From Clostridium sp. C105KSO13 (GTDB taxonomy: Bacteria; Bacillota; Clostridia; Lachnospirales; Lachnospiraceae): a stretch of DNA of 64,000 nt. The first letter of the stretch is position 1. Each line of letters begins with the position of its first letter. The DNA lies in contig NZ_FBWL01000161.1 of the NCBI RefSeq assembly GCF_001517425.1, positions 20,423 to 84,422 of the forward strand, written 5' to 3'. Positions 50,094 through 57,499 of this stretch are shown piece after piece. The position numbers were made by a program, and so were the translations under genes. The notes under the pieces are model-generated. The model saw nothing but the letters and a program-made list of their open reading frames with translations. It ran no database searches and was not told the origin of the DNA.

Positions 50094-50417
50094 TTATGTA
50101 TAGTCATGTTTGGACAGTTCAACCAGCGCATCTACGATACTTATAGCATCTACCTGAGATATGTCCGGATATACCGTTGTGAGACGCTCAAGATTCCAGA
50201 AACGGTCGGACAGTTCAGCAAGTTCCGTACCAATCCCCCAATTAGGGACATAGAGAAATTTACCGTAGCTATGGACACCAATAAGCGTATGAAATGTGCT
50301 CCCCCGAGCGCTGATGTTAACTTCAATGTAGGTAGAGCGATTCAGAAAGGTGATTTCACCATTCCAGCTTGATGGATTCATATACTTTGTACCATGACAT
50401 TTATAAGAAAGACCCAT
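50094..50417 (-). CDS. Transposon accessory protein (DUF6618-like)
   Basis: 107 aa from ATG 50417, chosen because AGGAGGG sits 6 nt upstream. Sequence is beta-rich, with GEITFLNRSTYIEVNISARGSTFHTLIGVHSYGKFLYVPNWGIGTELAELSDRFWNLERL. I recall similar proteins as DUF6618, but this is from memory. It is the last gene of the transposon, 10 bp after the ATPase stop. Role unknown; its fixed place beside the ATPase suggests a part in transposition or target choice. Confidence 0.65.
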   Translation of the reverse strand: MGLSYKCHGTKYMNPSSWNGEITFLNRSTYIEVNISARGSTFHTLIGVHSYGKFLYVPNWGIGTELAELSDRFWNLERLTTVYPDISQVDAISIVDALVELSKHDYT

Positions 50418-50427
50418 ACAAACCCTC

Positions 50428-51234
50428 CTAACCGAGTTCACAGTCATTGACAGCCTTCATCACAATGTCTGTTGTAATGAGATCTGCCTTATTGCTGTCA
50501 CCAATGAGCATGCTTGCATTGCAGTACTTGTTTATCAGTCTCGGGGTGCCATCGGCCGCATTTAGGATTGCCTCAATAGCAGCGTCTTCAAAAATAGTCT
50601 GATTACAGCCGGCACCCTTCAGCTTTTCTTGGATATAGTAACGTCCTTCCTCTTTCGTAGTGCCCTCAAGGTTATAATTCATCACAATACGTTGCTTAAG
50701 TGGTTCGTGTATCCCGAGTCCCAGGGTAGAATTAAGCTTTGGGAGCCCGGCCAGGAGAACAGCTGCGCGGTCACGGGAATCCATTTCAAAGTTAAAAAGA
50801 ATCTTCAGGTCGTTGAGGATGACATTATTGATATAGTTGGCTTCATCGATGATGATCACAGGGGTCTTACGTTTTTCTATAGAAAGACGGATGATCTCTT
50901 CCTGAATGATGCGAAAGTTTGCAGGTTTTTGAAAAGCCGGTTCAGCACCCAGTTCCTGCACCAGATTCCGATAGAAATCATTTGGGATCAAAGTGGAAAG
51001 ACCGGTATATATGACCCGATACAAAGAAGGATTAAGATTGGAAGCCCAGCTGCGTATGGCGGTAGTCTTACCACGCCCGGGACTGCCTGTAAGGAGCCCA
51101 AAGCCTTTGGTTTTAGCAAGATAATCCAACCGAAACAAGGTTTCTGTATATTCAGCTGTGTCAACGAGAATCTCTTTGGAATTCTTTATAAACGGGTTGA
51201 ATTCCAGACCGTATCTTGTAAAGTAATCCATCAT
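50428..51234 (-). CDS. Transposon AAA+ ATPase (ExeA/MuB/TnsC-like)
   Basis: 268 aa. P-loop GLLTGSPGRGKTTAIRSW (about residues 40-58), Walker B TPVIIIDEANYI (about 125-136), sensor 1 AAVLLAGLPKLNSTL and an arginine-rich end of the ATPase core. The C-terminal helical part is GTPRLINKYCNASMLIG. Such ATPases activate the partner DDE transposase and guide target selection. It overlaps the transposase stop by 4 bp, showing coupled translation. Confidence 0.9.
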   Translation of the reverse strand: MMDYFTRYGLEFNPFIKNSKEILVDTAEYTETLFRLDYLAKTKGFGLLTGSPGRGKTTAIRSWASNLNPSLYRVIYTGLSTLIPNDFYRNLVQELGAEPAFQKPANFRIIQEEIIRLSIEKRKTPVIIIDEANYINNVILNDLKILFNFEMDSRDRAAVLLAGLPKLNSTLGLGIHEPLKQRIVMNYNLEGTTKEEGRYYIQEKLKGAGCNQTIFEDAAIEAILNAADGTPRLINKYCNASMLIGDSNKADLITTDIVMKAVNDCELG

Positions 51235-51791
51235 TCTTCACCTCTGCATAAATGTATTTTTTCACGTTTGATGAGCGCGTTTTCGGTTTTATTGAGAAAA
51301 CGTATAGGGGTAAGGGTTCCATCGGTCTCAACAACGAATATATCCTTGAGGTCAGGCGAGTAACGTAAGCGGATACGCTGCTTGGCAAATCGACAGTCGA
51401 CTTCATACTCGATCTGATCGATCACTATGACACAGTCAACGGAAACACGTCTGGTGATCTCTAAAAGGAAATTGTGTTCAATCTCTTCCCCAGACAGCCT
51501 GCGGATGTGATCTGGTTCCGAAAAGAATCGGTCCTGAGGGGACAATCCGTTTAAGGAAGAGTGCAGGGATTGGTTATAAACTTGGACATATGCAAAAAGG
51601 TTTCCTCTCAGTTCATCCAGAGAGTGGAAATCCCGGATATCCAAAGAGGACATCCACTGACTTTTGAGCGTCCTGAACCATCTCTCGATTTTTGCTTTTT
51701 GAGTTGGCGTATAGGGTTGGTCATAATGCACCACGGAACCTATGCGGGCAGCCAGGAGTTCCATCTGCTTATTCTTATAAGCAGATCCGTT
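51231..51791 (-). pseudogene. DDE transposase, C-terminal part
   Basis: Continues the transposase after the recombinase insertion: NGSAYKNKQMELLAARIGSVVHYDQPYTPTQKAKIERWFRTLKSQW (catalytic Glu in KIERWF), then a Mu-type C-terminal barrel (RYSPDLKDIFVVETDGTLTPIRFL). The frame is intact to its stop. The N-terminal part with the first two Asp is at 55277-55953. Confidence 0.92.
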
Positions 51792-51798
51792 ATCAAAG
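51792..51798. repeat. 7-bp direct repeat at left edge of the recombinase element
   Basis: ATCAAAG, repeated at 55270-55276. It covers the codons for Phe-Asp of the transposase FDNG motif and may be the crossover core of the tyrosine recombinases. Confidence 0.7.
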
Positions 51799-51818
51799 CT
51801 ATTCCGATACCGGAATAG

Positions 51819-51905
51819 CTTTGATTATACCGATGTTTTAACTATACCGAAGTTTTGCGCATAGCCTTGGTTTCACTGGGCTTATGCACAAAAACTTCGG
51901 AATAG
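51819..51905 (+). repeat. Left 87-bp terminal inverted repeat of the RIT-like element
   Basis: Begins CTTTGATTATACCGATGTTT and ends CAAAAACTTCGGAATAG. It is the reverse complement of 55190-55276 with two differences. Inside it, CTATACCGAAGTTTTG pairs with CAAAAACTTCGGAATAG, so each end can itself fold. Confidence 0.92.
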
Positions 51906-51912
51906 TCTAGCG

Positions 51913-52956
51913 TCAGAGTCTGTATATCGTCTTCAGGATTTCTTTATCATTCCATTTCTTTCCCTCTGCGGATGTATTCTTATTTGCGGCATCCATTGAT
52001 TTTGCAAGTGTATCAAGAGTGGCAAATGCATAGAAACCTGATGTTGTTGACATATCCTCGTGCCCTAATAGCTGCTGGATATGGGAAAGCGGCATGCCAT
52101 TTTTGTATAGGTCCATGGCCCTGGTCTTCCTTATCATATGGCAGTGTGGTCTGTCTGGCATTTCTACTCCATTTTCCAGACATATATCAGAGTATTTTTT
52201 GATCATACCTTCAACTGTATCATTTGATATACGATGCTTCTGACCGTAAGTCGTGGTATAAAATAGTGGCAGTTCATGATTACCTTCAGGATGGAATTCG
52301 CTGAAATATCTTTTGAGATGCAGGACGGTCTTTTCCATCAGGGGAATATTTCTGTATTTACGCCCCTTTCCAAAGATTGTCATATAAGGGACATCAGCAG
52401 CAAGGTGTATCTGGTTGAAGGTTGCTTCTAAAAGCTCTGATATCCTGGCTGCTGTATCATAATAAAGTACCAGCATCATCTGATTTCTCCGGCCAGTTCT
52501 GTTTCTGATCTCAGGAGCCAAAAGCAGAGCTTTCATTTGTTTGTTTTCAAAGTACTTAATAGGTTTATCCCTGACCTTTACTCCTTTTACTGTACATGCT
52601 TCAAGATACACTGACATAAGGTCGGTGCTGAATTCATATCCGGCATATTCAAGCAGTGAATGTATTGCCGTGATTCTCAGGTTGCAGGTCTTTTCCGCAT
52701 ATTTTTTTGTGTTGAGCATCCAGTCGAGAAACGATTTGACATTACCCCTGCCGAAATCTCCAAATGTTATATCCTCACGCCTGATCATCTTTTCAGCTTC
52801 GAGATAGTCAATATATTTGTTCAGGCTGTCCCTGTATGCAGAAACCGTATTGGGGCTTGCTTTCCTGATGTCAGGAAGCTGGTGTGTTATAAACTCTTTT
52901 GCCGTACTCCAGAATACGCTGCTGTCATTCGCCGCATTTTTGTTCTTATTCTTCAT
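51913..52956 (-). CDS. Tyrosine recombinase C of the trio
   Basis: 347 aa from ATG 52956, chosen because GGAGGTGCCAG lies just upstream; the open frame extends to 53028 inside the previous gene. SAM-like N-terminal domain (about 15-105); catalytic residues visible: Arg in YYDTAARISELLEA, HxxR in PHCHMIRKTRAMDLY, His in LLGHEDMSTT and Tyr in SGFYAFA. All key positions are retained. Overlaps recombinase B by 11 bp. Confidence 0.9.
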   Translation of the reverse strand: MKNKNKNAANDSSVFWSTAKEFITHQLPDIRKASPNTVSAYRDSLNKYIDYLEAEKMIRREDITFGDFGRGNVKSFLDWMLNTKKYAEKTCNLRITAIHSLLEYAGYEFSTDLMSVYLEACTVKGVKVRDKPIKYFENKQMKALLLAPEIRNRTGRRNQMMLVLYYDTAARISELLEATFNQIHLAADVPYMTIFGKGRKYRNIPLMEKTVLHLKRYFSEFHPEGNHELPLFYTTTYGQKHRISNDTVEGMIKKYSDICLENGVEMPDRPHCHMIRKTRAMDLYKNGMPLSHIQQLLGHEDMSTTSGFYAFATLDTLAKSMDAANKNTSAEGKKWNDKEILKTIYRL

Positions 52957-53902
52957 CTGGCACCTCCGGGAGTATATCTTCAAGAGATTTTGACATTTCT
53001 CTGAAGGTGGGAAAGAACTCAGGAACAAAACGAAAGTAGTACAGGGTCTCGCTTACATTCTGATGTCCCATATAGCGCATGAGATAAGCAAGCATGACAT
53101 TTATGTCAAGCCCCTCTGCCGCCCATCTGTTCAGATTTGCCCACGCCAGATGATGCCGGAAATCATATGCCCTGGGACGGGTTGTCATATTAAAATCAGG
53201 ATATGCCTTTTTCCAGAACCTTCTGAAGTTGCCTGATATCATTCCACTGCCATAACAACTGTTCCCATGTGGGAAATAATACTTTCTGTCCGGAAACAGC
53301 AAGCTTATTCTGGCATTATATTCATTAAGATATTCCGCTAATTCCTGACTGATGAATATGCGCCGGCACTTAGGCCCTTTTGACTGAAGCACATCTATAT
53401 AGAGAGCCTCTGAGTGTACGTTGCCACTTTCAAGAGTCCTTGCTTCCTTACATCTGAGTCCACAGCAATAGATGAGCCTGAAAATAGCAGGAAGAACGAT
53501 TTCCCTGCCCTTAAAGCTGCCATGTGGTTCTACTTCATCAAGCTTCTCAAAAAATGCCGATATCTCGTCCTCCGCGAAAAAATATGGGGCCTCCGGGACA
53601 GGCTGGCTGGCTGTTTTAGGTGGGATCACATATGTGTTCTCGTAACCGTGGATGAAAAGATAATTACTAAATTCACGCAGGGTACTTATCATACCATATA
53701 AAGTGCCCGGGGCACCCGAAAGGCTGCCAAGATATTTGTCTGTCAAGCACTTTTCGGGATAAATAATATCAGGGCTTACTTTCTCGGCGTAATCAACATA
53801 CCTGTTCAACAGGTACTGCTGTGAATCATAAACATACCCTGTTGACTTCTTATATACGATAAAATCGTTTGCCAACTGGCGGAGTTTTTTACTGCTATCC
53901 AT
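52946..53902 (-). CDS. Tyrosine recombinase B of the trio
   Basis: 318 aa. Catalytic Arg in YCCGLRCKEARTL, second box YDFRHHLAWANL (Tyr in place of the usual His of HxxR, Arg kept), then YMGHQNVSETLYYF with His and the nucleophile Tyr at about 288. Overlaps recombinase A by 8 bp. Member of the trio acting on the 87-bp ends, probably as a hetero-complex. Confidence 0.9.
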   Translation of the reverse strand: MDSSKKLRQLANDFIVYKKSTGYVYDSQQYLLNRYVDYAEKVSPDIIYPEKCLTDKYLGSLSGAPGTLYGMISTLREFSNYLFIHGYENTYVIPPKTASQPVPEAPYFFAEDEISAFFEKLDEVEPHGSFKGREIVLPAIFRLIYCCGLRCKEARTLESGNVHSEALYIDVLQSKGPKCRRIFISQELAEYLNEYNARISLLFPDRKYYFPHGNSCYGSGMISGNFRRFWKKAYPDFNMTTRPRAYDFRHHLAWANLNRWAAEGLDINVMLAYLMRYMGHQNVSETLYYFRFVPEFFPTFREMSKSLEDILPEVPDEE

Positions 53903-55130
53903 TGTGCCTGCCCCCTTTCGGAAGAGGGAGCGTACACTCAGCTAGCTTCGCATCATCTGTAGTGATATAGATCATTACACTATTCGGGTTTCCATGCCCA
54001 AGCACCTCAGAAATCACAGGAAGTGGAACCCCATTTCTAAGCATTCTTGATGCAGCACTGTGCCTTGTTATCCTTGAACCATATATCCGCCCCTTGGATT
54101 CTATATCTGCATCATTTACCACGTTGAAAAGAACTTTTCTTATTCCCGCATGGCTCATGAGCGGCGAAAATGGTGCATTGCTTCTCAAAAATACAAAGTC
54201 TGACTCTGATGCCGGCCTTTCATTAAGCAGGTAATCAACCAAGGCATTCCCGATTGTTTCAGAAAGTGGTATATTATATACACGGTCTGTCTTTTGCTGA
54301 ACGATATGAATGGAATCGTGCTCCCAATCGATACTTGAAAGCCTAAGGTTACAGATATCGGCTGCACGCATGCCCGTTTCCAGTGCAATGATGGTAATCG
54401 CCTTATTTCTGAAAGAGAGAGCGTCTGCCTTGTCAAGGTACGCAAGAATCTGCCCGTATTCTTCATCGGAATAGATCTGCAGGATATCACGCTTTTTTGG
54501 CAGATGCCCTGGCAGCTCACAGAGAAATTTTCTGGTCTCGTCATGCATAGCAAGAAATATCCTGAGCCCAGGCATGTGTGAGCCAAGACTGGTTGCCTGA
54601 TAACGCTCAGTGCATATGACAGCAATAAAAGTAATAACATTCCCATTCGCCATATCTGACAGTGATGCATACCCTTGATTTTCAAGATATTCGATAAAGT
54701 AATAAGTAAAGCGCCTGTACCCATCGACGGTATTAGGCTTAAGCTCCCGATTTCTAAGCTCTTCCAGATATGACTTGAAAGATCCTATAAGCTGTTCGGA
54801 TTTAATAGGAAACTCAGCCGTTGGTAATGCGGGGGTCCAATCTACCACTCCATCCTTGAGATAGGATTCGATGAACTTAATACACCGTATGTATGCGCAT
54901 GTCCTTTCATGATGATAGCGTTCTGTGTTTTCGGGTATTATGTGTGAATCATCCTCCATGAATGCCCGTCCAAGCTCCTCTGTGTAGCATTCTTCCCCCC
55001 TTCCCTTAGCTATCCGCTTCAATCTGTTGAATAGGACCCCGTAAAATTTTCTTGTTTTTTCTTTGAACCCGGCTGCTTCCATTCCTTTCAGAATTATATC
55101 AGTCAGTTCTGTTAACTTAGGCCTTTCCAT
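53895..55130 (-). CDS. Tyrosine recombinase A of the trio
   Basis: 411 aa, first gene of the trio, with AAGGAGGT 8 nt before ATG 55130. Two-domain layout: a longer N-terminal region (about 1-115) before the SAM-like domain. Catalytic Arg in ETGMRAADICNL, box II RITRHSAASRML (first position Arg instead of His), LGHGNPNSVMIY with His and Tyr at about 388. The ORF is intact. Confidence 0.9.
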   Translation of the reverse strand: MERPKLTELTDIILKGMEAAGFKEKTRKFYGVLFNRLKRIAKGRGEECYTEELGRAFMEDDSHIIPENTERYHHERTCAYIRCIKFIESYLKDGVVDWTPALPTAEFPIKSEQLIGSFKSYLEELRNRELKPNTVDGYRRFTYYFIEYLENQGYASLSDMANGNVITFIAVICTERYQATSLGSHMPGLRIFLAMHDETRKFLCELPGHLPKKRDILQIYSDEEYGQILAYLDKADALSFRNKAITIIALETGMRAADICNLRLSSIDWEHDSIHIVQQKTDRVYNIPLSETIGNALVDYLLNERPASESDFVFLRSNAPFSPLMSHAGIRKVLFNVVNDADIESKGRIYGSRITRHSAASRMLRNGVPLPVISEVLGHGNPNSVMIYITTDDAKLAECTLPLPKGGRHNG

Positions 55131-55189
55131 GACATTTACCTCCTTTTTGAGGTAAGTATGTCAAGTAAAGCCAGATAAGGCAAGAGAAA

Positions 55190-55276
55190 CTATTCCGAAG
55201 TTTTTGTGCATAAGCCCAGTGAAACCAAGGCTATGTGCAAAACTTCGGAATAGTTAAAACATCGGTATAATCAAAG
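55190..55276 (-). repeat. Right 87-bp terminal inverted repeat of the RIT-like element
   Basis: Begins CTATTCCGAAGTTTTTGTGC and ends CGGTATAATCAAAG. Reverse complement of the left repeat with two mismatches. Confidence 0.92.
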
Positions 55277-55953
55277 TTAAAAATTTGTGGACGTCCATAC
55301 TTTGCAACGGCAGATTTCATAACGGACATAAGGTTCACGAAGTTGTCGTGAAAGAAAACATCAATGCCTACGATAAAGCGGCTCGCATCATCAATGAGGG
55401 CAATGATATAAACCCTGCGTTTTTTTCCGTGCTTTGTTTTGAGGTAAGGTCCGACGCTGGAGTCCCCACACCAGACTTCATTGATGTGGGGGCGCTCATA
55501 ACGACGCATATCCTGATTGGTAGTGGTCTTCATTTCAATGGAAAGAAGATTGACATAACGATTGATGGTGGATTCAGAGACATCTCCGTGTTTAATGCTG
55601 CCATTATCCTGCAGCTGTCTGAAAATGCCTGCGGCAGACATTCTTGGATAATTGCTTTTCAGATAACGTATCTGCTCCTGCAGTTGGTCATCTAACTTTC
55701 TTGGTTTTCCAAGGTCTGCCCTTCCCCTGGGCAACAGGGAATCAAAACCTTCCTTTAAATATCCACGGTACCATTTTTCAATGGTGCCTGGGGCGTAATG
55801 TTTGATTGTGCCATCTGGGGCAGTTGCCCCCTTAACAGAAGCTGCACGAAAGAAAGCCTCGAGGGAATCATAATCATCCTGAAGGCCTGTGATGAGCGGC
55901 GCGATAGTCGAGTAGCGCATCAGAGCAATACTCTGCATTTTTTCCTGATCCAT
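55277..55953 (-). pseudogene. DDE transposase, N-terminal part
   Basis: About 225 codons from ATG 55953 (AAGGAGGA 8 nt upstream) to the insertion. Includes a helix-turn-helix region (about 40-135: APGTIEKWYRGYLKEGFDSLLPRGRADLG, MSAAGIFRQLQ), the first catalytic Asp in NEVWCGDSSVGPYLK and ends in RPQIFNFD, where the last Asp is the second catalytic residue. After the junction the open frame reads 12 foreign codons and stops at 55231. Confidence 0.92.
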
Positions 55954-56015
55954 AAATGGGTCCTCCTTAGTTTTTTCTTAAGTATAAGGAGAATTGGAAA
56001 GGATGTCGTGTCAGG

Positions 56016-56537
56016 TTATGTGGTATCTGCAAAAAGAAGATTAGAGATCCTTCTAATCTGCATGAATTGTCTTTTACAGGTTTTAAAGCACTGCGAAACT
56101 AATGAGTCAGAAGGGGAAAGCGTAATCCTTTCTGAAAGTAGCTTTTCCTTCCAATAAAGGAGATACTGACGGATGATATACCTGCAGTTGCTTTCGGTAA
56201 TGGAGTTGTTGGTTTCCATGACGGAGGTTTGTGGCATCTGCGCTTCGTAGGCAGATATGATGTCAACCTGAGCACTTAAGGAGTGCTGAGAGTATGGCAC
56301 AAACGATGATAAAAGAAGTGCATGAGTGTGTTCACAGGATTCGCAGATCACGCGGCAGATCCGAAAACGGAGCTTATCTTCAGAGACCTTTACATAACGA
56401 TCATAATAGCCATGGATAGAAAGACAGCCAGCTTGTCCGCAAGGGCAAGTCAAGCGGTGAAATTGAAGTTTAGAAATAAGGTCATTGTAAAAATCTGGAG
56501 TTATAGGATTGTATTCTTCAACTTTTAGGGTTATCAT
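56016..56537 (-). CDS. DUF6431-type zinc-ribbon transposon protein
   Basis: About 173 aa from ATG 56537 (MITLKVEEYNPITPDF); an upstream ATG at 56567 is possible and neither has a strong ribosome site. Contains CPCGQAGCLSIHGYYDRYV and CRVICESCEHTHALLLSSFVPYSQ, a Cys4 zinc ribbon, followed by a helical region. I recognise this as DUF6431, which commonly sits upstream of DDE transposases in Clostridia. It lies 62 bp before the transposase start and is probably a DNA-binding partner for end or target recognition. Confidence 0.8.
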   Translation of the reverse strand: MITLKVEEYNPITPDFYNDLISKLQFHRLTCPCGQAGCLSIHGYYDRYVKVSEDKLRFRICRVICESCEHTHALLLSSFVPYSQHSLSAQVDIISAYEAQMPQTSVMETNNSITESNCRYIIRQYLLYWKEKLLSERITLSPSDSLVSQCFKTCKRQFMQIRRISNLLFADTT

Positions 56538-56764
56538 AGTGTAGTAAAGAGTTATGGACTTGTCCATGACTGTATTGCAAAAGCAGGAATCCAAACTTTG
56601 GTAGGGGAGGTTCCTGCTTTTTATTTTTAGTGACCAGACTATAATAACAAAAGGTATAGGATAAAACAATCTGATGTATGATGTGCCAGATTAATTTATT
56701 CTATACCTTTTTCTAATTTGACAAAAAATTAGAAAAACAGAAGCAGATAAAACAACGATTTACA
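56538..56764. other. Right end of the Mu/Tn7-like transposon
   Basis: Non-coding end region with the promoter for the transposon genes. It contains the stem CTTTTTCTAATTTGAC / AATTAGAAAAACAG (about 56707-56742) and ends ...ACGATTTACA. Confidence 0.6.
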
Positions 56765-56770
56765 ATTTGC
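56765..56770. repeat. Target site duplication (right)
   Basis: ATTTGC, partner of 49921-49926. Confidence 0.85.
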
Positions 56771-57429
56771 ACCGACTGTAATGCTCAGGATGTCCTTGGT
56801 TCCATCCAACTGAACTCCAAGCGCAACATAGGCAGCCTTCTTTACAATACGTCCCTCATCCCTGCAGGAATAGTGTATGGCATCTAGGAAACAGAAAGTA
56901 TAAATCGGCTCCAGAGGACGTGTCTGCCATTCCTTTACATTCGGGAGGATTTTATCTGTGATCTTGCTGACCATATCGGCAGAGAGCTGTATTCCATACA
57001 GATCCTCGATCTGGTCATGGATATCTCTGGTACTCATGCCACGGGCATATAGGGAAATAATTTTTTTCTCTATCCCGGAAACATCCCGCTGATGCTTCTG
57101 AACAATCTGTGGTTCGAATTCTCCATTTCGGTCTCTTGGAATTTCGCCATACTGACTCTTTACCATTTTAGGTGAATAGCCGTTCCGTTTGTTGGTAGTG
57201 ATGATGTCATCTTTTGCATTTTGGGATAGCCGATGGAAACATCCATTTCTGCTTCCAAAAGCTTTTGCAACATATCCTTGAAACTTTCACGAAATAATTC
57301 GTAAACATCAGATACGCTGTTAATGTCATTTTCTGAAATAATTTGTCTTAATTGCTCCCTTGCAATAGCCAGAATAGGCTCCTCTCTGATAAGAATATTC
57401 ATATTTAATTCTTTCCAGATTGGATCCAT
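56771..57429 (-). pseudogene. IS256-family transposase, N-terminal part with frameshift
   Basis: Two overlapping frames that together read an IS256 transposase start: MDPIWKELNMNILIREEPILAIAREQLRQII ... KLLEAEMDVSIGYPKMQK, then after a one-base deletion near 57200 DDIITTNKRNGYSPKMVKSQYGEIPRDRNGEFEPQIV ... FLDAIHYSCRDEGRIVKKAAYVALG (first catalytic Asp) ... VGAN. The frameshift and the transposon insertion both inactivate it. Confidence 0.92.
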
Positions 57430-57499
57430 TTATTACCGAAGACACAAAATTTATGACACTACCAAACTTGTATCAGCCCATTACTACTGCTAACACAGC

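Larger units (their letters stand above)
51799..55276 (-). mobile_element. RIT-like element: three tyrosine recombinases with long inverted repeats
   Basis: 3.48-kb insertion in the DDE transposase gene. Three overlapping tyrosine recombinase genes fill the interior; there is no DDE transposase and no cargo. Ends are 87-bp inverted repeats (51819-51905 and 55190-55276) with two mismatches. The left end has 20 extra bases (CTATTCCGATACCGGAATAG), themselves an 8-bp-arm palindrome. The layout matches Recombinase-In-Trio elements. Confidence 0.85.
49927..56764 (-). mobile_element. Mu/Tn7-like transposon with DUF6431, DDE transposase, ATPase and small accessory gene
   Basis: 6.84 kb including a 3.48-kb inserted element, so about 3.4 kb originally. 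Ends are 5'-TGTTGTTTTTC at 49927 and 5'-TGTAAATCGTTG at 56764 on the opposite strand, that is TGT...ACA, flanked by the 6-bp duplication ATTTGC. The left end carries two direct copies of a TTTTTCARATTARATGAWGCARC-like block (about 49932-49978), likely transposase sites. Gene order in the minus direction: zinc-ribbon DUF6431, DDE transposase (interrupted), ExeA/TnsC-like ATPase, accessory protein. No passenger genes other than the recombinase trio. Confidence 0.85.
49327..57475 (-). mobile_element. Decayed IS256-family insertion sequence (host of nested transposons)
   Basis: The IS256 transposase is present in two halves with 6.8 kb of other mobile DNA between them, and has one frameshift near 57200. 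A probable right terminus (minus strand GGTAGTGTCATAAATTTTGTG, about 57445-57475) lies next to the CRISPR array. No matching left terminus was found. Confidence 0.75.
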
